From the NCBI RefSeq assembly GCF_025060895.1, contig NZ_JANZKV010000068.1, positions 1 through 53,253 of the forward strand: a stretch of DNA of 53,253 nucleotides, written 5' to 3'. Numbering within the stretch: the first letter of the stretch is position 1; every line of letters starts with the position of its first letter. This DNA comes from Stieleria sedimenti. GTDB lineage: Bacteria > Planctomycetota > Planctomycetia > Pirellulales > Pirellulaceae. The position numbers were made by a program, and so were the translations under genes. Below the pieces are notes generated by a model, which was not told the origin of the DNA, ran no database searches, and saw nothing but the letters and a program-made list of their open reading frames with translations. This document shows positions 1-8,792 of this stretch, piece by piece.

Positions 1-66
1 GGACGCTGGCGCGAACCGGCCGATCTCAAACGGTGATCAGAGTGTTTGACGCGAGCCTACGGGGCA
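1..66. repeat. Degenerate copy of dispersed paired palindrome (family A)
   Basis: Bases 1-25 (GCGCGAACCGGCCGATC core) and 36-66 (TGTTTGACGCGAGCCTACGG core) resemble the two arms of a paired repeat seen more clearly at 16544-16625, 41308-41389, 29086-29158 and 50641-50761. The rest of the gap up to 218 holds no convincing gene. An open frame at 46-258 has no recognisable protein features and no ribosome binding site. Confidence 0.45.
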
Positions 67-218
67 CCCGACCTGACGAAACGACGCTTGCTTTCGCGGT
101 CTGGCGCGGGTCGATCGCTACCGCGTCGGGCTGTCGCTAAAGCCTGGCCAAACGCGGGGAATGAATGCTTCACCGAGCTAACCCGCTCCAGTGAAAACCT
201 GCTCGAGAGACGCTGTGC

Positions 219-1160
219 TTACAAGCCCAGGTCGCCGAACAGCGGAGTGCTCAGGTAGCGTTCTCCCAAGCTGCACATGATCGTGACGATCCGCTTGCCT
301 TTCATTTCCGGGCGGGCAGCAACTTGGGCGGCGGCCCACATGTTGGCCCCGCTGCTGATGCCACCGACGATACCTTCTTCTTTGGCCAGTCGTCGGCCCC
401 AGGCAAACGCGTCTTCGTCATCGACCTGGACCACATCATCGATGATACTGGTGTCCAGATTTTTGGGGATGAACCCGGCCCCGATGCCTTGGATCCGGTG
501 TTTGCCGGCTGCCCCGCCGCTGATGACCGGCGAATGAACCGGTTCGACGGCGATGGCTTTGAAGTCGGGGTTTTTCTGTTTCAAGTAGCGGGCGACACCG
601 GTGATCGTTCCGCCGGTCCCGACGCCGGCCACAATCGCGTCGATTTGGTGGCCGCTGTCTTCCCAGATTTCCGGCCCCGTGGTCGCTTCGTGAATCGCCG
701 GGTTGGCGGGGTTCTCGAATTGTTGCGGCATGAACGCGGTTTCGTCTTGGGAAACCAGTTCGGCGGCTTTGTTGATCGCCCCCTTCATCCCATCTCCGGC
801 GGGCGTCAGCACCAGGTTGGCTCCCATCGCGCGGAGCAATGCGCGGCGTTCGACCGACATCGACTCGGGCATCGTTAACGTCAACTTGTAGCCCTTTGCC
901 GCACAGACGAACGCCAGGGCGATGCCGGTGTTGCCGCTGGTCGGCTCGATCACATGGGTTTCCGGAGTGATCGTGCCGTCCTTCTCGCCGGCTTCGATCA
1001 TCGCAACGCCGATCCGATCCTTGACGCTGTTGAGAGGCTGAAAGAATTCGCACTTTGCGAACACGCTCGCACCACCCTCAGGCACCAAGCGATTCACTTG
1101 GATCATCGGGGTATCGCCGATCGCTTTGGTCGCGTTTGAGTAAGTCTTTCCACGTGGCAT
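219..1160 (-). CDS. cysK: Cysteine synthase A (O-acetylserine sulfhydrylase)
   Basis: This PLP enzyme condenses O-acetylserine with sulfide to give cysteine, the last step of sulfur assimilation. At 313 aa it matches the family length. The PLP lysine lies in NSVKDR (Lys47) and the substrate/phosphate loop is TSGNTG. The glycine-rich GVGTGGTITG motif and the C-terminal GISSGAN segment are intact. The ATG at 1160 was chosen because GGGAGG sits about 7 bases upstream; the in-frame ATGs further out lie against or beyond that site. It follows korB by 52 bases on the same strand and may be co-transcribed. The sulfate-activation genes cysD and cysNC lie about 12 kb away in the window and would feed the same pathway. 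Confidence 0.96.
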   Translation of the reverse strand: MPRGKTYSNATKAIGDTPMIQVNRLVPEGGASVFAKCEFFQPLNSVKDRIGVAMIEAGEKDGTITPETHVIEPTSGNTGIALAFVCAAKGYKLTLTMPESMSVERRALLRAMGANLVLTPAGDGMKGAINKAAELVSQDETAFMPQQFENPANPAIHEATTGPEIWEDSGHQIDAIVAGVGTGGTITGVARYLKQKNPDFKAIAVEPVHSPVISGGAAGKHRIQGIGAGFIPKNLDTSIIDDVVQVDDEDAFAWGRRLAKEEGIVGGISSGANMWAAAQVAARPEMKGKRIVTIMCSLGERYLSTPLFGDLGL

Positions 1161-1212
1161 GTTCATTCCTCCCTGGAACAACCGTTGCATGATGACATCG
1201 TCTGTAAACGTT

Positions 1213-2223
1213 TCAGCCCACGACCCAGGTGTCCCCGGCGTGGAATAGCTTTTCTAACTCGCCTTCGCCGCGGGTCTTTTTGGCGAGGTCGACTTGAGCG
1301 TTGATCTGTTCGTCGTAGGTCGAGACATTGTCGACGTCACGCAAGATGCCGATCGGCTCGGGCATTTCCGGATAACGCATTCTCGCCAGCATCATTTGAA
1401 TCGACGGGTTGGGATCTTTTTCGTCGTGGATCAGCAGGTCATCATCGGGGACATCGTTGCGGTTGACGATCTCCAGATGGGTTCCGACCAGGCGGATCGC
1501 TTTCTCGTTGTCTTTGCCAAACACCAGCGGCTTGCCGTGTTCGAGTTCGACGACGTTGTCGGCACGCTGTTTCTTTTCTTGGGCGTACGCCATCGCACCG
1601 TCGTTGAACACGTTGCAATTCTGGTACACCTCAACCAGCGAGGTCCCCTTGTGCTGCGAGGCACGCTTGAGCACTTCACCGAGGTGCTTGACGTGGGCGT
1701 CCAACGACCGAGCCACGAAGGTTGCTTCGGCGGCCAAGGCGACCGACAGGGGACTGAGCGGGTGATCGATCGATCCCATCGGCGTGCTTTTGGTGACCTG
1801 GCCTTCCGTGCTGGTCGGGCTGTATTGGCCCTTGGTCAATCCGTAGATCCGATTGTTGAACAGGACGATATTGATGTCCAAATTACGACGTAGCACATGG
1901 ATGAAGTGGTTGCCACCGATCGACAGCGCGTCGCCGTCGCCGGTAATCACCCAAACCATCAGATCCGGACGCGTCGATTTCAAACCCGTCGCGAACGTCG
2001 GCGCTCGGCCGTGAATGCTGTGCATCCCATAGGTGTTCATGTAATACGGGAAACGACTGCTGCAGCCGATGCCGCTGATGAAAACGATCTTTTCGCGCGG
2101 CACGCCAAGTTCCGGCAGAACCTTTTTCATCTGCGCCAGAATCGAATAGTCGCCGCATCCGGGGCACCATCGAACGTCTTGGTCAGAAGCAAAATCAGCG
2201 GCTTTGAGAACAGGCAGGGACAT
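1213..2223 (-). CDS. korB: 2-oxoacid:ferredoxin oxidoreductase, beta subunit
   Basis: This is the thiamine-pyrophosphate subunit of a two-subunit 2-oxoacid:ferredoxin oxidoreductase, which oxidatively decarboxylates a 2-oxoacid (2-oxoglutarate or pyruvate) to the acyl-CoA and passes electrons to ferredoxin. The CPGCGDY cluster-binding motif lies near residues 21-27. The TPP motif starts at GDGDALSIGG and runs through LFNNRIYGLTKGQ. The ATG at 2223 (MSLPVLKAADF) gives 336 aa and begins just before the conserved region; upstream in-frame residues are Arg/Ser-rich and unlike the family. No strong Shine-Dalgarno is visible, so the start rests on homology. It lies 127 bases after korA. The substrate (2-oxoglutarate or pyruvate) cannot be read from sequence alone. 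Confidence 0.93.
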   Translation of the reverse strand: MSLPVLKAADFASDQDVRWCPGCGDYSILAQMKKVLPELGVPREKIVFISGIGCSSRFPYYMNTYGMHSIHGRAPTFATGLKSTRPDLMVWVITGDGDALSIGGNHFIHVLRRNLDINIVLFNNRIYGLTKGQYSPTSTEGQVTKSTPMGSIDHPLSPLSVALAAEATFVARSLDAHVKHLGEVLKRASQHKGTSLVEVYQNCNVFNDGAMAYAQEKKQRADNVVELEHGKPLVFGKDNEKAIRLVGTHLEIVNRNDVPDDDLLIHDEKDPNPSIQMMLARMRYPEMPEPIGILRDVDNVSTYDEQINAQVDLAKKTRGEGELEKLFHAGDTWVVG

Positions 2224-2350
2224 GGCGGAAATATGGGGAATCGTTTTGTGTTTGAAAGGATGCTTCTGCTTCTCGTCACCTCGCTCGACGCTGCGAGCAA
2301 GGCGACCGTGTTGCCGACGAAACGGCCGCGGTGATCTAGACGGCGACGAT

Positions 2351-4210
2351 CTAGACGGCGACGGCGGCCGGCACGAGGGCTTCAATTTGCTCAATCAGTT
2401 CGCTGACCGCGAACGGCTTGCCTTGGACCTTGTTGTAACCAATGCAATCAACCAAGTAGGCCGAACGTAACAACATGCGGAGCTGACCCATGTTCAATTC
2501 CGGTACCAGCACCCGATCAAATGACTTGAGCAGGTCGCCGAGATTTCGCGGCATCGGATTCAGGTATCGGAGGTGGGCGTGGCTGACGCGGTGTCCGGCT
2601 TCCTGGCAACGGCGGACCGCGGTCAAACAGGCGCCGTAGGTGCCGCCCCAAGACACGACCAACAGATCTCCGCTGGATTCACCATAGACCTCTTGTTCGG
2701 GGATCCGCTCGGCGATCTTGGCAACCTTGGCCGCTCGCGTTTCGGTCATCAATTGGTGATTGGCAGGGTCGTAACTGACGTTGCCCGTTTGGTGTTCTTT
2801 TTCCAATCCGCCGACTCGATGCATCAGGCCTTCGGTCCCGGGAATCGCCCAGGGGCGGCCCATGTTTTCATCGCGGAGATACGGCAAGAACGGCTCGCCG
2901 TCGTTGCTATCGACCGGATGCTGGATTTCAATTTGCGGCAACGAATCCAAGGTCGGAATCTTCCAGGGCTCGCTGCCGTTGGCGATGTAACCGTCCGAGA
3001 GCAGCATGACCGGCACCATGCACTCGGTGGCAATCCGCCAGGCTTCGATTGCCATGTCAAAGCAGTCGGCCGGGGACCGCGGTGCGATCACGGGAATCGG
3101 AGACTCGCCGTTGCGGCCGAACATCGCTTGCAGCAAATCGCTCTGCTCGGTCTTGGTCGGTAATCCGGTGCTCGGTCCGCCGCGTTGGACGTTGACGACG
3201 ACCATCGGCAATTCCAGCATCATCCCCAAGCCCATCGCCTCGGCTTTGAGCGCGATTCCGGGACCGCTGCTGGCGGTGACGGCCATCGTGCCCCCGAACG
3301 CCGCTCCGATCGTGGCACACATTGCGGAGATTTCGTCTTCGGCTTGGAACGTGCGGACGCCAAAATTCTTGTGCTTGGTCAGTTCATGCAGAATGTCGCT
3401 GGCCGGCGTGATCGGATAGGTGCCATAGAACAAATCCTTCTTGCTCAGCTTGCTGGCGGCCACCAGGCCCCAAGCCAAGGCCTGGTTGCCCATGATGTTA
3501 CGGTAGGTGCCCGGGGAAAGCTCGGCCGCTTCGACCTGATAGCTTTCGCCGAACGCTTCGGTGGTTTCACCGAACGCCCAGCCGGCCCGCAACGCCGCGA
3601 TGTTCGCTGACGCGACATCCGGTTTCTTGCCGAACTTGTTTTCGATGAAGCGCAGCGTCGGGTCGAGCGAACGGCCGAACAGCCAGTACACCAGGCCCAT
3701 GGCAAAAAAGTTTTTGCAGCGGTCCGCAATTTTGGGGCTCAGACCGTGCTCGGAGACCGCGGTGCGGGTCAACTGCGTCATCGGCACCTTGATCAGCCGG
3801 TAACTGTCGTTGATCACCGTTGCTTCCAACGGATTGGCATCGACCTTGGCCAGTTTGAAATCCTTGTCGGTGAACCCGTCTTCGTTGGCGATCAGGATGC
3901 CGCCCTTGCGAAGGTCCTGGATATTGGTCACCAACGCGGCCGGATTCATCACCACCAGCGCATCGAGTGTATCGCCGGGCGTGAAGATCTCCTCTTTGGC
4001 AAACTGGACCTGAAAACCGCTGACCCCGGCTCGGGTCCCCCGCGGGGCGCGGATTTCGGCCGGGAAATCCGGGAACGTGGCCACGTCATTGCCAGCCAAC
4101 GCACTGGTATTGGTCAGCTGGGTCCCCAATAACTGCATCCCGTCGCCCGAATCCCCGGCCAGTCGCACGGTGATTCCGGAGACGGATTTGACATGTTTTG
4201 TAGTCGTCAT
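2351..4210 (-). CDS. korA: 2-oxoacid:ferredoxin oxidoreductase, fused gamma-alpha subunit
   Basis: A 619 aa protein that joins the gamma domain (about residues 10-190, beginning VRLAGDSGDGMQLLG) to the alpha (pyrimidine-binding) domain, which contains YGTYPITPASDILHEL and QAEDEISAM. This fused layout is usual for the KorAB type. No ferredoxin-like 4Fe-4S domain is present, so electrons must go to an external acceptor. Two starts are possible: ATG 4210 (MTTTKHVK) or ATG 4219 (MQFMTTTK). The first is preferred because an AAAG lies about 9 bases upstream. It pairs with korB downstream; together they would replace or supplement 2-oxoglutarate dehydrogenase in the TCA cycle. Confidence 0.94.
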   Translation of the reverse strand: MTTTKHVKSVSGITVRLAGDSGDGMQLLGTQLTNTSALAGNDVATFPDFPAEIRAPRGTRAGVSGFQVQFAKEEIFTPGDTLDALVVMNPAALVTNIQDLRKGGILIANEDGFTDKDFKLAKVDANPLEATVINDSYRLIKVPMTQLTRTAVSEHGLSPKIADRCKNFFAMGLVYWLFGRSLDPTLRFIENKFGKKPDVASANIAALRAGWAFGETTEAFGESYQVEAAELSPGTYRNIMGNQALAWGLVAASKLSKKDLFYGTYPITPASDILHELTKHKNFGVRTFQAEDEISAMCATIGAAFGGTMAVTASSGPGIALKAEAMGLGMMLELPMVVVNVQRGGPSTGLPTKTEQSDLLQAMFGRNGESPIPVIAPRSPADCFDMAIEAWRIATECMVPVMLLSDGYIANGSEPWKIPTLDSLPQIEIQHPVDSNDGEPFLPYLRDENMGRPWAIPGTEGLMHRVGGLEKEHQTGNVSYDPANHQLMTETRAAKVAKIAERIPEQEVYGESSGDLLVVSWGGTYGACLTAVRRCQEAGHRVSHAHLRYLNPMPRNLGDLLKSFDRVLVPELNMGQLRMLLRSAYLVDCIGYNKVQGKPFAVSELIEQIEALVPAAVAV

Positions 4211-4433
4211 GAACTGCATCTTTCGCGTCGTCTGGTGGCCTCGCCGGGGCATCTGGCGGCGTTGCCGAGGTTTCTACCGCGCCATCGCTGCGGCAATCCG
4301 TTTCGGGGCCACAAGTTGTAGCGACCGACGGACTGTAGGGGTTGTATCGAGTGTTCCAATTCGGAAACTTCGTCAAATTCTATAATTCGGCCATCAAAAC
4401 GTAATGACCGGGAGTGTTGAAACAGGCATTTTG

Positions 4434-4490
4434 CGCAAGAAACGCCCCGGCGAACGTGTTTTCGCCTTGCAAATCGGGTGTTTTCTTGCG
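4434..4490 (-). terminator. Candidate stem-loop terminator after the purA-to-corC run
   Basis: Read on the minus strand, the sequence immediately after the stop codon at 4492 folds into a long two-stage hairpin. The outer arms pair 4476-4490 with 4434-4447 (imperfect). The inner stem is GGCGAA/TTCGCC around an AACACG loop. No strong T-run follows the outer stem, so factor-independent activity is uncertain. The position, at the end of seven closely packed genes and before the unrelated korA promoter region, supports the call. The rest of the 4211-4491 gap shows no gene. Confidence 0.35.
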
Positions 4491-4491
4491 G

Positions 4492-5799
4492 TTACACCGC
4501 GACACGATGTCCCGGGGCGTACCGCACTTCCATCATTTCGATCTTCTGGCGGGTTGCCTGAAGCACCTCAAAGGCGGCATCTCCGATCTGGAAGGTCGCC
4601 CCGGCCTCGGGGATTTCCCCGAGGTTGCTCAGGACCATCCCGGCGACCGTTTCATAGTCGTCGCTCTCGGGCAGTTCCCAATGCAGCCGGTCGTTCAGGT
4701 CATCGATCATCACGCGACCACTGACGATGACCGTGGATTCGTTGATGATTTCGAACCGCGTTTCCTCGTCTTCGTCGGATTCGTCGACGATTTCACCGAC
4801 GATTTCCTCCAAGGCGTCTTCGATGGTCACCACCCCGGCGGTCTGTTGGAACTCGTCCAAAACGATCGCCATGTGGGAACGGCTATGCAAAAACTCTCTC
4901 AACAGTGATTCGACGCTGCGATCAACGGGCACCGTCCAGGCGTGTCGCATGATCTCCCCGAGCGGTCGCGAGGGCGTTTTCCCGTCGGCAATCTCCGGTA
5001 ATAGGTCTTTGACGTACAGCACACCGACGACCTTGTCCAAGGTCCCGTCGTAGACCGGCAACCGGGTTCGCCCCGATTCAATCACCTGCTGCATCACCGC
5101 CGGCCAGGTGTCGCCCAGTTCGACCGCATCGATGTCCCCACGTACGGTCATGATGTGACCGACGGTGTCGTCGCTCAGATCCATCACGTTTTGAATCATT
5201 TCGCGAATGCCGGGCCCGAAGATGCCTTTGTTCGTCCCCGCGGCAATGATCGTGCGGATTTCGTCTTCGAGTAACTCTTCGGACTCGTCTTCGTTTTCGT
5301 CCTGTCCCGACAACCGGCGGGTGAGCGCCGCGATCACTTCACCGGGAATGGAAAACGGGTTCATGACCGACGTCAACGTGCGCCAGAACGGCCAGGTGTG
5401 ATAGAGCACCGGCGCCGACGCGAATCGGGTGACCGCCGCCGGTAGCCAGGCATGGACGAACATCATCGAGATCGCCGCCAAAACGACCCATGCGACCAGC
5501 GAGCCGAGCATGGTGGTCAAGGCCAGCGAGCCGGTACCCTGTTTGGAAATGATCAAAGCAGCCGTGCCCGCGATCAGAAACAACACCGTTCCGATCATCC
5601 GCAAGTATTCGCTGCCGCGAATCGCTGCGTCCTGATGCTCCAGCACGCTGCCGAATCGTTCCCGGCGTTTCTTGACACGGCAGAACGCTTCCAGCGACCG
5701 CCCTGCGAAACAGTCCAGCAACTCCGCCCCTAATCCACCGATGCTGCTGACCAGGAATCCGGCGGCGGAAACCATCAGGTAAGGCCACGCATTATCCAC
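4492..5799 (-). CDS. CNNM/CorC-type membrane protein (DUF21-CBS pair-CorC_HlyC domain)
   Basis: A 435 aa hemolysin-C/CorC family protein, implicated in divalent cation (Mg2+/Co2+) homeostasis. The N-terminal DUF21 membrane domain (about residues 1-150) holds several hydrophobic segments. A CBS-domain pair follows (IMTVRGDIDAVELGD onward, about 200-340), then a CorC_HlyC domain near the C-terminus. The GTG start at 5799 is chosen because GGAGGG lies 9 bases upstream, and it overlaps the end of ybeY by 8 bases. The first hydrophobic helix starts within a few residues. ybeY followed by a CBS/CorC gene is a widespread bacterial order. Whether it transports or only senses cations is not settled by sequence. 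Confidence 0.88.
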   Translation of the reverse strand: MDNAWPYLMVSAAGFLVSSIGGLGAELLDCFAGRSLEAFCRVKKRRERFGSVLEHQDAAIRGSEYLRMIGTVLFLIAGTAALIISKQGTGSLALTTMLGSLVAWVVLAAISMMFVHAWLPAAVTRFASAPVLYHTWPFWRTLTSVMNPFSIPGEVIAALTRRLSGQDENEDESEELLEDEIRTIIAAGTNKGIFGPGIREMIQNVMDLSDDTVGHIMTVRGDIDAVELGDTWPAVMQQVIESGRTRLPVYDGTLDKVVGVLYVKDLLPEIADGKTPSRPLGEIMRHAWTVPVDRSVESLLREFLHSRSHMAIVLDEFQQTAGVVTIEDALEEIVGEIVDESDEDEETRFEIINESTVIVSGRVMIDDLNDRLHWELPESDDYETVAGMVLSNLGEIPEAGATFQIGDAAFEVLQATRQKIEMMEVRYAPGHRVAV

Positions 5800-6418
5800 G
5801 CTGGTCGCCCTCCGCCACAGCCGGCGTCTGGAGCCCCAGCCGCGCCAGCACCTCACGCTCGGCGTCTCGCATCAGCGCCCGCTCGTCGGCTTCGTGATCG
5901 TCCATGCCACCGATATGCAGCACGCCATGAATCACGTACAGCAACATCTCATTGGCAACTTCCCAGCCCACCTCCGATGCGTTCTCGTGAGCGGTCTCGA
6001 CGCTGGCGACCAATTCGCCCTCGATGTGATCGGGATCGTCTGAATAGGGAAAGCTGATCACATCGGTCGGGTAGTCGTGCGACAGGTGCCGGGCATTGAT
6101 CTCGTGGATCGTCGCGTCGTCGGTGATTCGCACGCCGATTTGGCCGCGTTGGAATCCACGCCGTGCCGCTGCCGCTCGCACCGCTTCAGCCATCCGATCA
6201 TCGCTCAGTCCCAGACGATCCTGCCAGGCTTCCACCGTGCCATCCCACAGGACATCCACCGCGACGCCCGCACCATCGCGGGGGGCACTGCTGTCGTCTT
6301 GATCGGGGGAAGCGTTGCGAAGGATCGCACCGGAAGGATCAGGCTCCTCGATATCGGGAGAAGCCGGCTGAGATTTCGAATCGGTCTCAGGCTGGCTGTT
6401 GGCTCGGGTATTTGACAC
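5792..6418 (-). CDS. ybeY: YbeY endoribonuclease (rRNA maturation)
   Basis: YbeY is a single-metal endoribonuclease needed for 16S rRNA 3-prime end processing and ribosome quality control. The core motifs are present: the INARHLSHDYPTDVISFP segment and the metal site HGVLHIGGMDDHE. In the family the site is usually H-x3-H-x5-H; here the third His is one residue further out (H-x3-H-x6-H) and an Asp occupies the usual place. The first 65 or so residues are Ser/Asp/Pro-rich and probably disordered, so at 208 aa it is longer than the usual 150-170 aa. The start at 6418 overlaps the end of pgpH by 32 bases; a later internal start cannot be excluded. It overlaps the CorC gene downstream. Confidence 0.93.
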   Translation of the reverse strand: MSNTRANSQPETDSKSQPASPDIEEPDPSGAILRNASPDQDDSSAPRDGAGVAVDVLWDGTVEAWQDRLGLSDDRMAEAVRAAAARRGFQRGQIGVRITDDATIHEINARHLSHDYPTDVISFPYSDDPDHIEGELVASVETAHENASEVGWEVANEMLLYVIHGVLHIGGMDDHEADERALMRDAEREVLARLGLQTPAVAEGDQRG

Positions 6419-8765
6419 GTGCGTGATAGATAGCGGTAAGGGACTTCACCAAACTCTTTCGAACAAGATTCAATTGCTGGAACGTCAACCCGCACTCGTC
6501 GAATTGACCGTCCGCCATTTTCTTTTGCGCGATTTGGTCGACCAGGTTCTGAATCCGCGCCGGAGTCGGATCGACCAGTGTGCGGCTGGCACTTTCAACG
6601 GTATCGGCCAGCATCATCACGGCCGCTTCCAAGGTCTGGGGCTTCGGCCCAGGATAACGGAAATCTTTGTCGCTGACCTGTTTTTCGTTTGGATTGTCTT
6701 CACTTCGTTTGGCCGCTTCGTTGAAAAAGTATTCGACCAGCGTGGTGCCGTGGTGCTGCATGATCAAGTCGATCAGCGGTTGGGGCAGGTGGTGATTCCG
6801 CGCCAAATCCGCTCCGTCTTTCACGTGCGCGATGATCACCAACGTGCTCATCGCCGGCTGCAGCGAATCGTGTTGGTTGACTCCACTTTGATTCTCGATG
6901 AAGTATTCCGGCTTGAACATCTTGCCGATGTCATGAAAGTACGCTCCGACGCGGACCAGCAATCCGTTGGCCCCGATCGCATCGGCGGCGGCTTCGGCGA
7001 TCGACGCGACGTTGATACTGTGATTGTACGTACCGGGCGCACGCTGCGCCAAACGACGCAACAGCGGGTGGCTGGCATCGCTCAAGCTCAGCAGGCTGAG
7101 ATCGGTTTGGACGCCGAATGCTTTTTCGATCAACGGCAAGATCGGCGTCAGCGCCGCTGCGGAAATCACGATGAACGCGCCGGCACGCAAACCCTCTTGC
7201 GCCAGCCCGGCCAGCACTTCCAGAAAACTCACGGTCGTCGGCGCCAGACGTTCTACGCCGGTCGGGATCGTCGTCGTGTCGCCGGTGACGATCCCCACCC
7301 CGACCACCGTCAGGAACGTGACCGCCGCGGAGACGCCGCCGACGAACAATAAATGGCTCTGGGTTCGGATCCGTCCGGTCAGTAGGGTCGACGTCGTGAC
7401 CGCCGCGGCCAACATCACCAAATGGCTGAGCCCTTCGTTCAAAAACAACGTCACACTGATGATCGCCGCCGACATCAGCAACAGCGACAGATCGCGACCG
7501 TACACGATCGCGGTGATGATCGAGGCGATGACCAGCGGGGCGAGTTCACTCCGATACTTGTCGCTGGCAACCCAGTAGCTGATTCCGATCGTGCAGACGA
7601 ACAAGAACAACAACTTGGAAAGCTTGACGCGGTCAAACACCAACGAGCGATCGTCGACAAACAGGATGTACGATCCGCACAACAAATAAAGTGCCGCGAT
7701 CATTCCGCCGTAGGCGGCGACTCGGGCGATTCGGTCGATCGCGCCGCGATAGTTGGTCCATTGGCGATGCTCCATCTGCAACAAACGCAGTTCGTGCTCA
7801 TCGAGCGGTTCCCCCGCATCGGCGAGTTCCGATTGCCCGGCGTAGAATTTTTTCATCACCGGCGGGACGCTGGCGGCGATCTCTGCTCGCGCCTTACCAC
7901 TGGCTTCGTCGTCATAGGACAATGTCTCATATTCCGGCAGCCGCTTGTCGATCCAATGGCTGACCATCTGAGCGACCAGGCGGTGTTGATCGGTTTCGAC
8001 CTGGCTGCCAAATTGCGAGCGAAACTCTTCGGCCAGCATCGATTCGATCTTGGGCTTCATCAACGCGATCTGGACGTCGTCGACGGTGACTTCGACGGCA
8101 TCGGACGGTTCGGTCGAATAGACGCGGATGAATCGCTGGCTGCCCTGTTCGGCCTGGTGTTTGATCGATTGCAACAAACCGTTGTCGAACTCGTCTTTCT
8201 GCAAGTTCTTGATCGCGGTGTCCAGTTTTTCTAATTCGGGATCACTGGCGAACACCGCCTTCATCGCGATGAATTGCTGATCGGCCGATGGCTGGTCGGT
8301 GGTCGCCGATTCGGGCGTGACCGCCACGGTGGCGACAAACTCCTCGAACGCCTTGCGCTCCTCTTCATTCATTTCCTTGAGCGACTGGGCGTCCAGAATC
8401 ACGAACAAGCGATTCTTCAAACGTGCCCGCAGTTGCTCCAGAGGCGCTTTCCAGTTCCGGTAGTAGACCGGAACTTCACGTACCTTTTGGAGCCGCAATG
8501 CTTCGGTCTCGATCTGGTTCTCGACCTCAAAATTTACCCGGGCGATGATGTCTCGCACCGGGATCATGCCCGTGCGATACGCGAATCGCGGTTCCCAGGT
8601 CCGGCAAACGACCAGCAGCGCGATTGCCGCGGACAGACCGATCAGAATCCGGACGGCCCAATCGGCCTTGTCGCTATCGATCCACCACTGAACCATCTTC
8701 GGCTTGGGAATCCCCAGCGATTCAATGCGTTCCTGTCGCGTTCGCGTCTTTGTTTGGCCGTTCAT
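6387..8765 (-). CDS. pgpH: PgpH-like 7TM-HD c-di-AMP phosphodiesterase
   Basis: A 792 aa membrane protein of the 7TMR-HDED/7TM/HD type (YqfF/PgpH). One N-terminal helix (about 35-55) is followed by a large extracytoplasmic domain (about 56-345), a multi-helix membrane block (about 350-560) and a cytoplasmic HD domain. In that domain NHSINVASIAEAAADAIG and FHDIGKM (near residue 610) supply metal ligands, followed by the conserved HH of ARNHHLP and QHHGT. The family hydrolyses c-di-AMP to pApA in Firmicutes. All HD signature residues appear intact, so activity is likely, and c-di-AMP signalling in this organism is inferred. It sits between phoH and ybeY, a common gene order. Confidence 0.92.
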   Translation of the reverse strand: MNGQTKTRTRQERIESLGIPKPKMVQWWIDSDKADWAVRILIGLSAAIALLVVCRTWEPRFAYRTGMIPVRDIIARVNFEVENQIETEALRLQKVREVPVYYRNWKAPLEQLRARLKNRLFVILDAQSLKEMNEEERKAFEEFVATVAVTPESATTDQPSADQQFIAMKAVFASDPELEKLDTAIKNLQKDEFDNGLLQSIKHQAEQGSQRFIRVYSTEPSDAVEVTVDDVQIALMKPKIESMLAEEFRSQFGSQVETDQHRLVAQMVSHWIDKRLPEYETLSYDDEASGKARAEIAASVPPVMKKFYAGQSELADAGEPLDEHELRLLQMEHRQWTNYRGAIDRIARVAAYGGMIAALYLLCGSYILFVDDRSLVFDRVKLSKLLFLFVCTIGISYWVASDKYRSELAPLVIASIITAIVYGRDLSLLLMSAAIISVTLFLNEGLSHLVMLAAAVTTSTLLTGRIRTQSHLLFVGGVSAAVTFLTVVGVGIVTGDTTTIPTGVERLAPTTVSFLEVLAGLAQEGLRAGAFIVISAAALTPILPLIEKAFGVQTDLSLLSLSDASHPLLRRLAQRAPGTYNHSINVASIAEAAADAIGANGLLVRVGAYFHDIGKMFKPEYFIENQSGVNQHDSLQPAMSTLVIIAHVKDGADLARNHHLPQPLIDLIMQHHGTTLVEYFFNEAAKRSEDNPNEKQVSDKDFRYPGPKPQTLEAAVMMLADTVESASRTLVDPTPARIQNLVDQIAQKKMADGQFDECGLTFQQLNLVRKSLVKSLTAIYHARVKYPSQQPA

Positions 8766-8792
8766 GTCTGCGGATCCGATTCCTCGGGTGGG

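Noticed and set aside
46-258. 70-codon open frame at the window start
   Set aside because: Overlaps a repeat and the end of cysK; no ribosome binding site or protein character.
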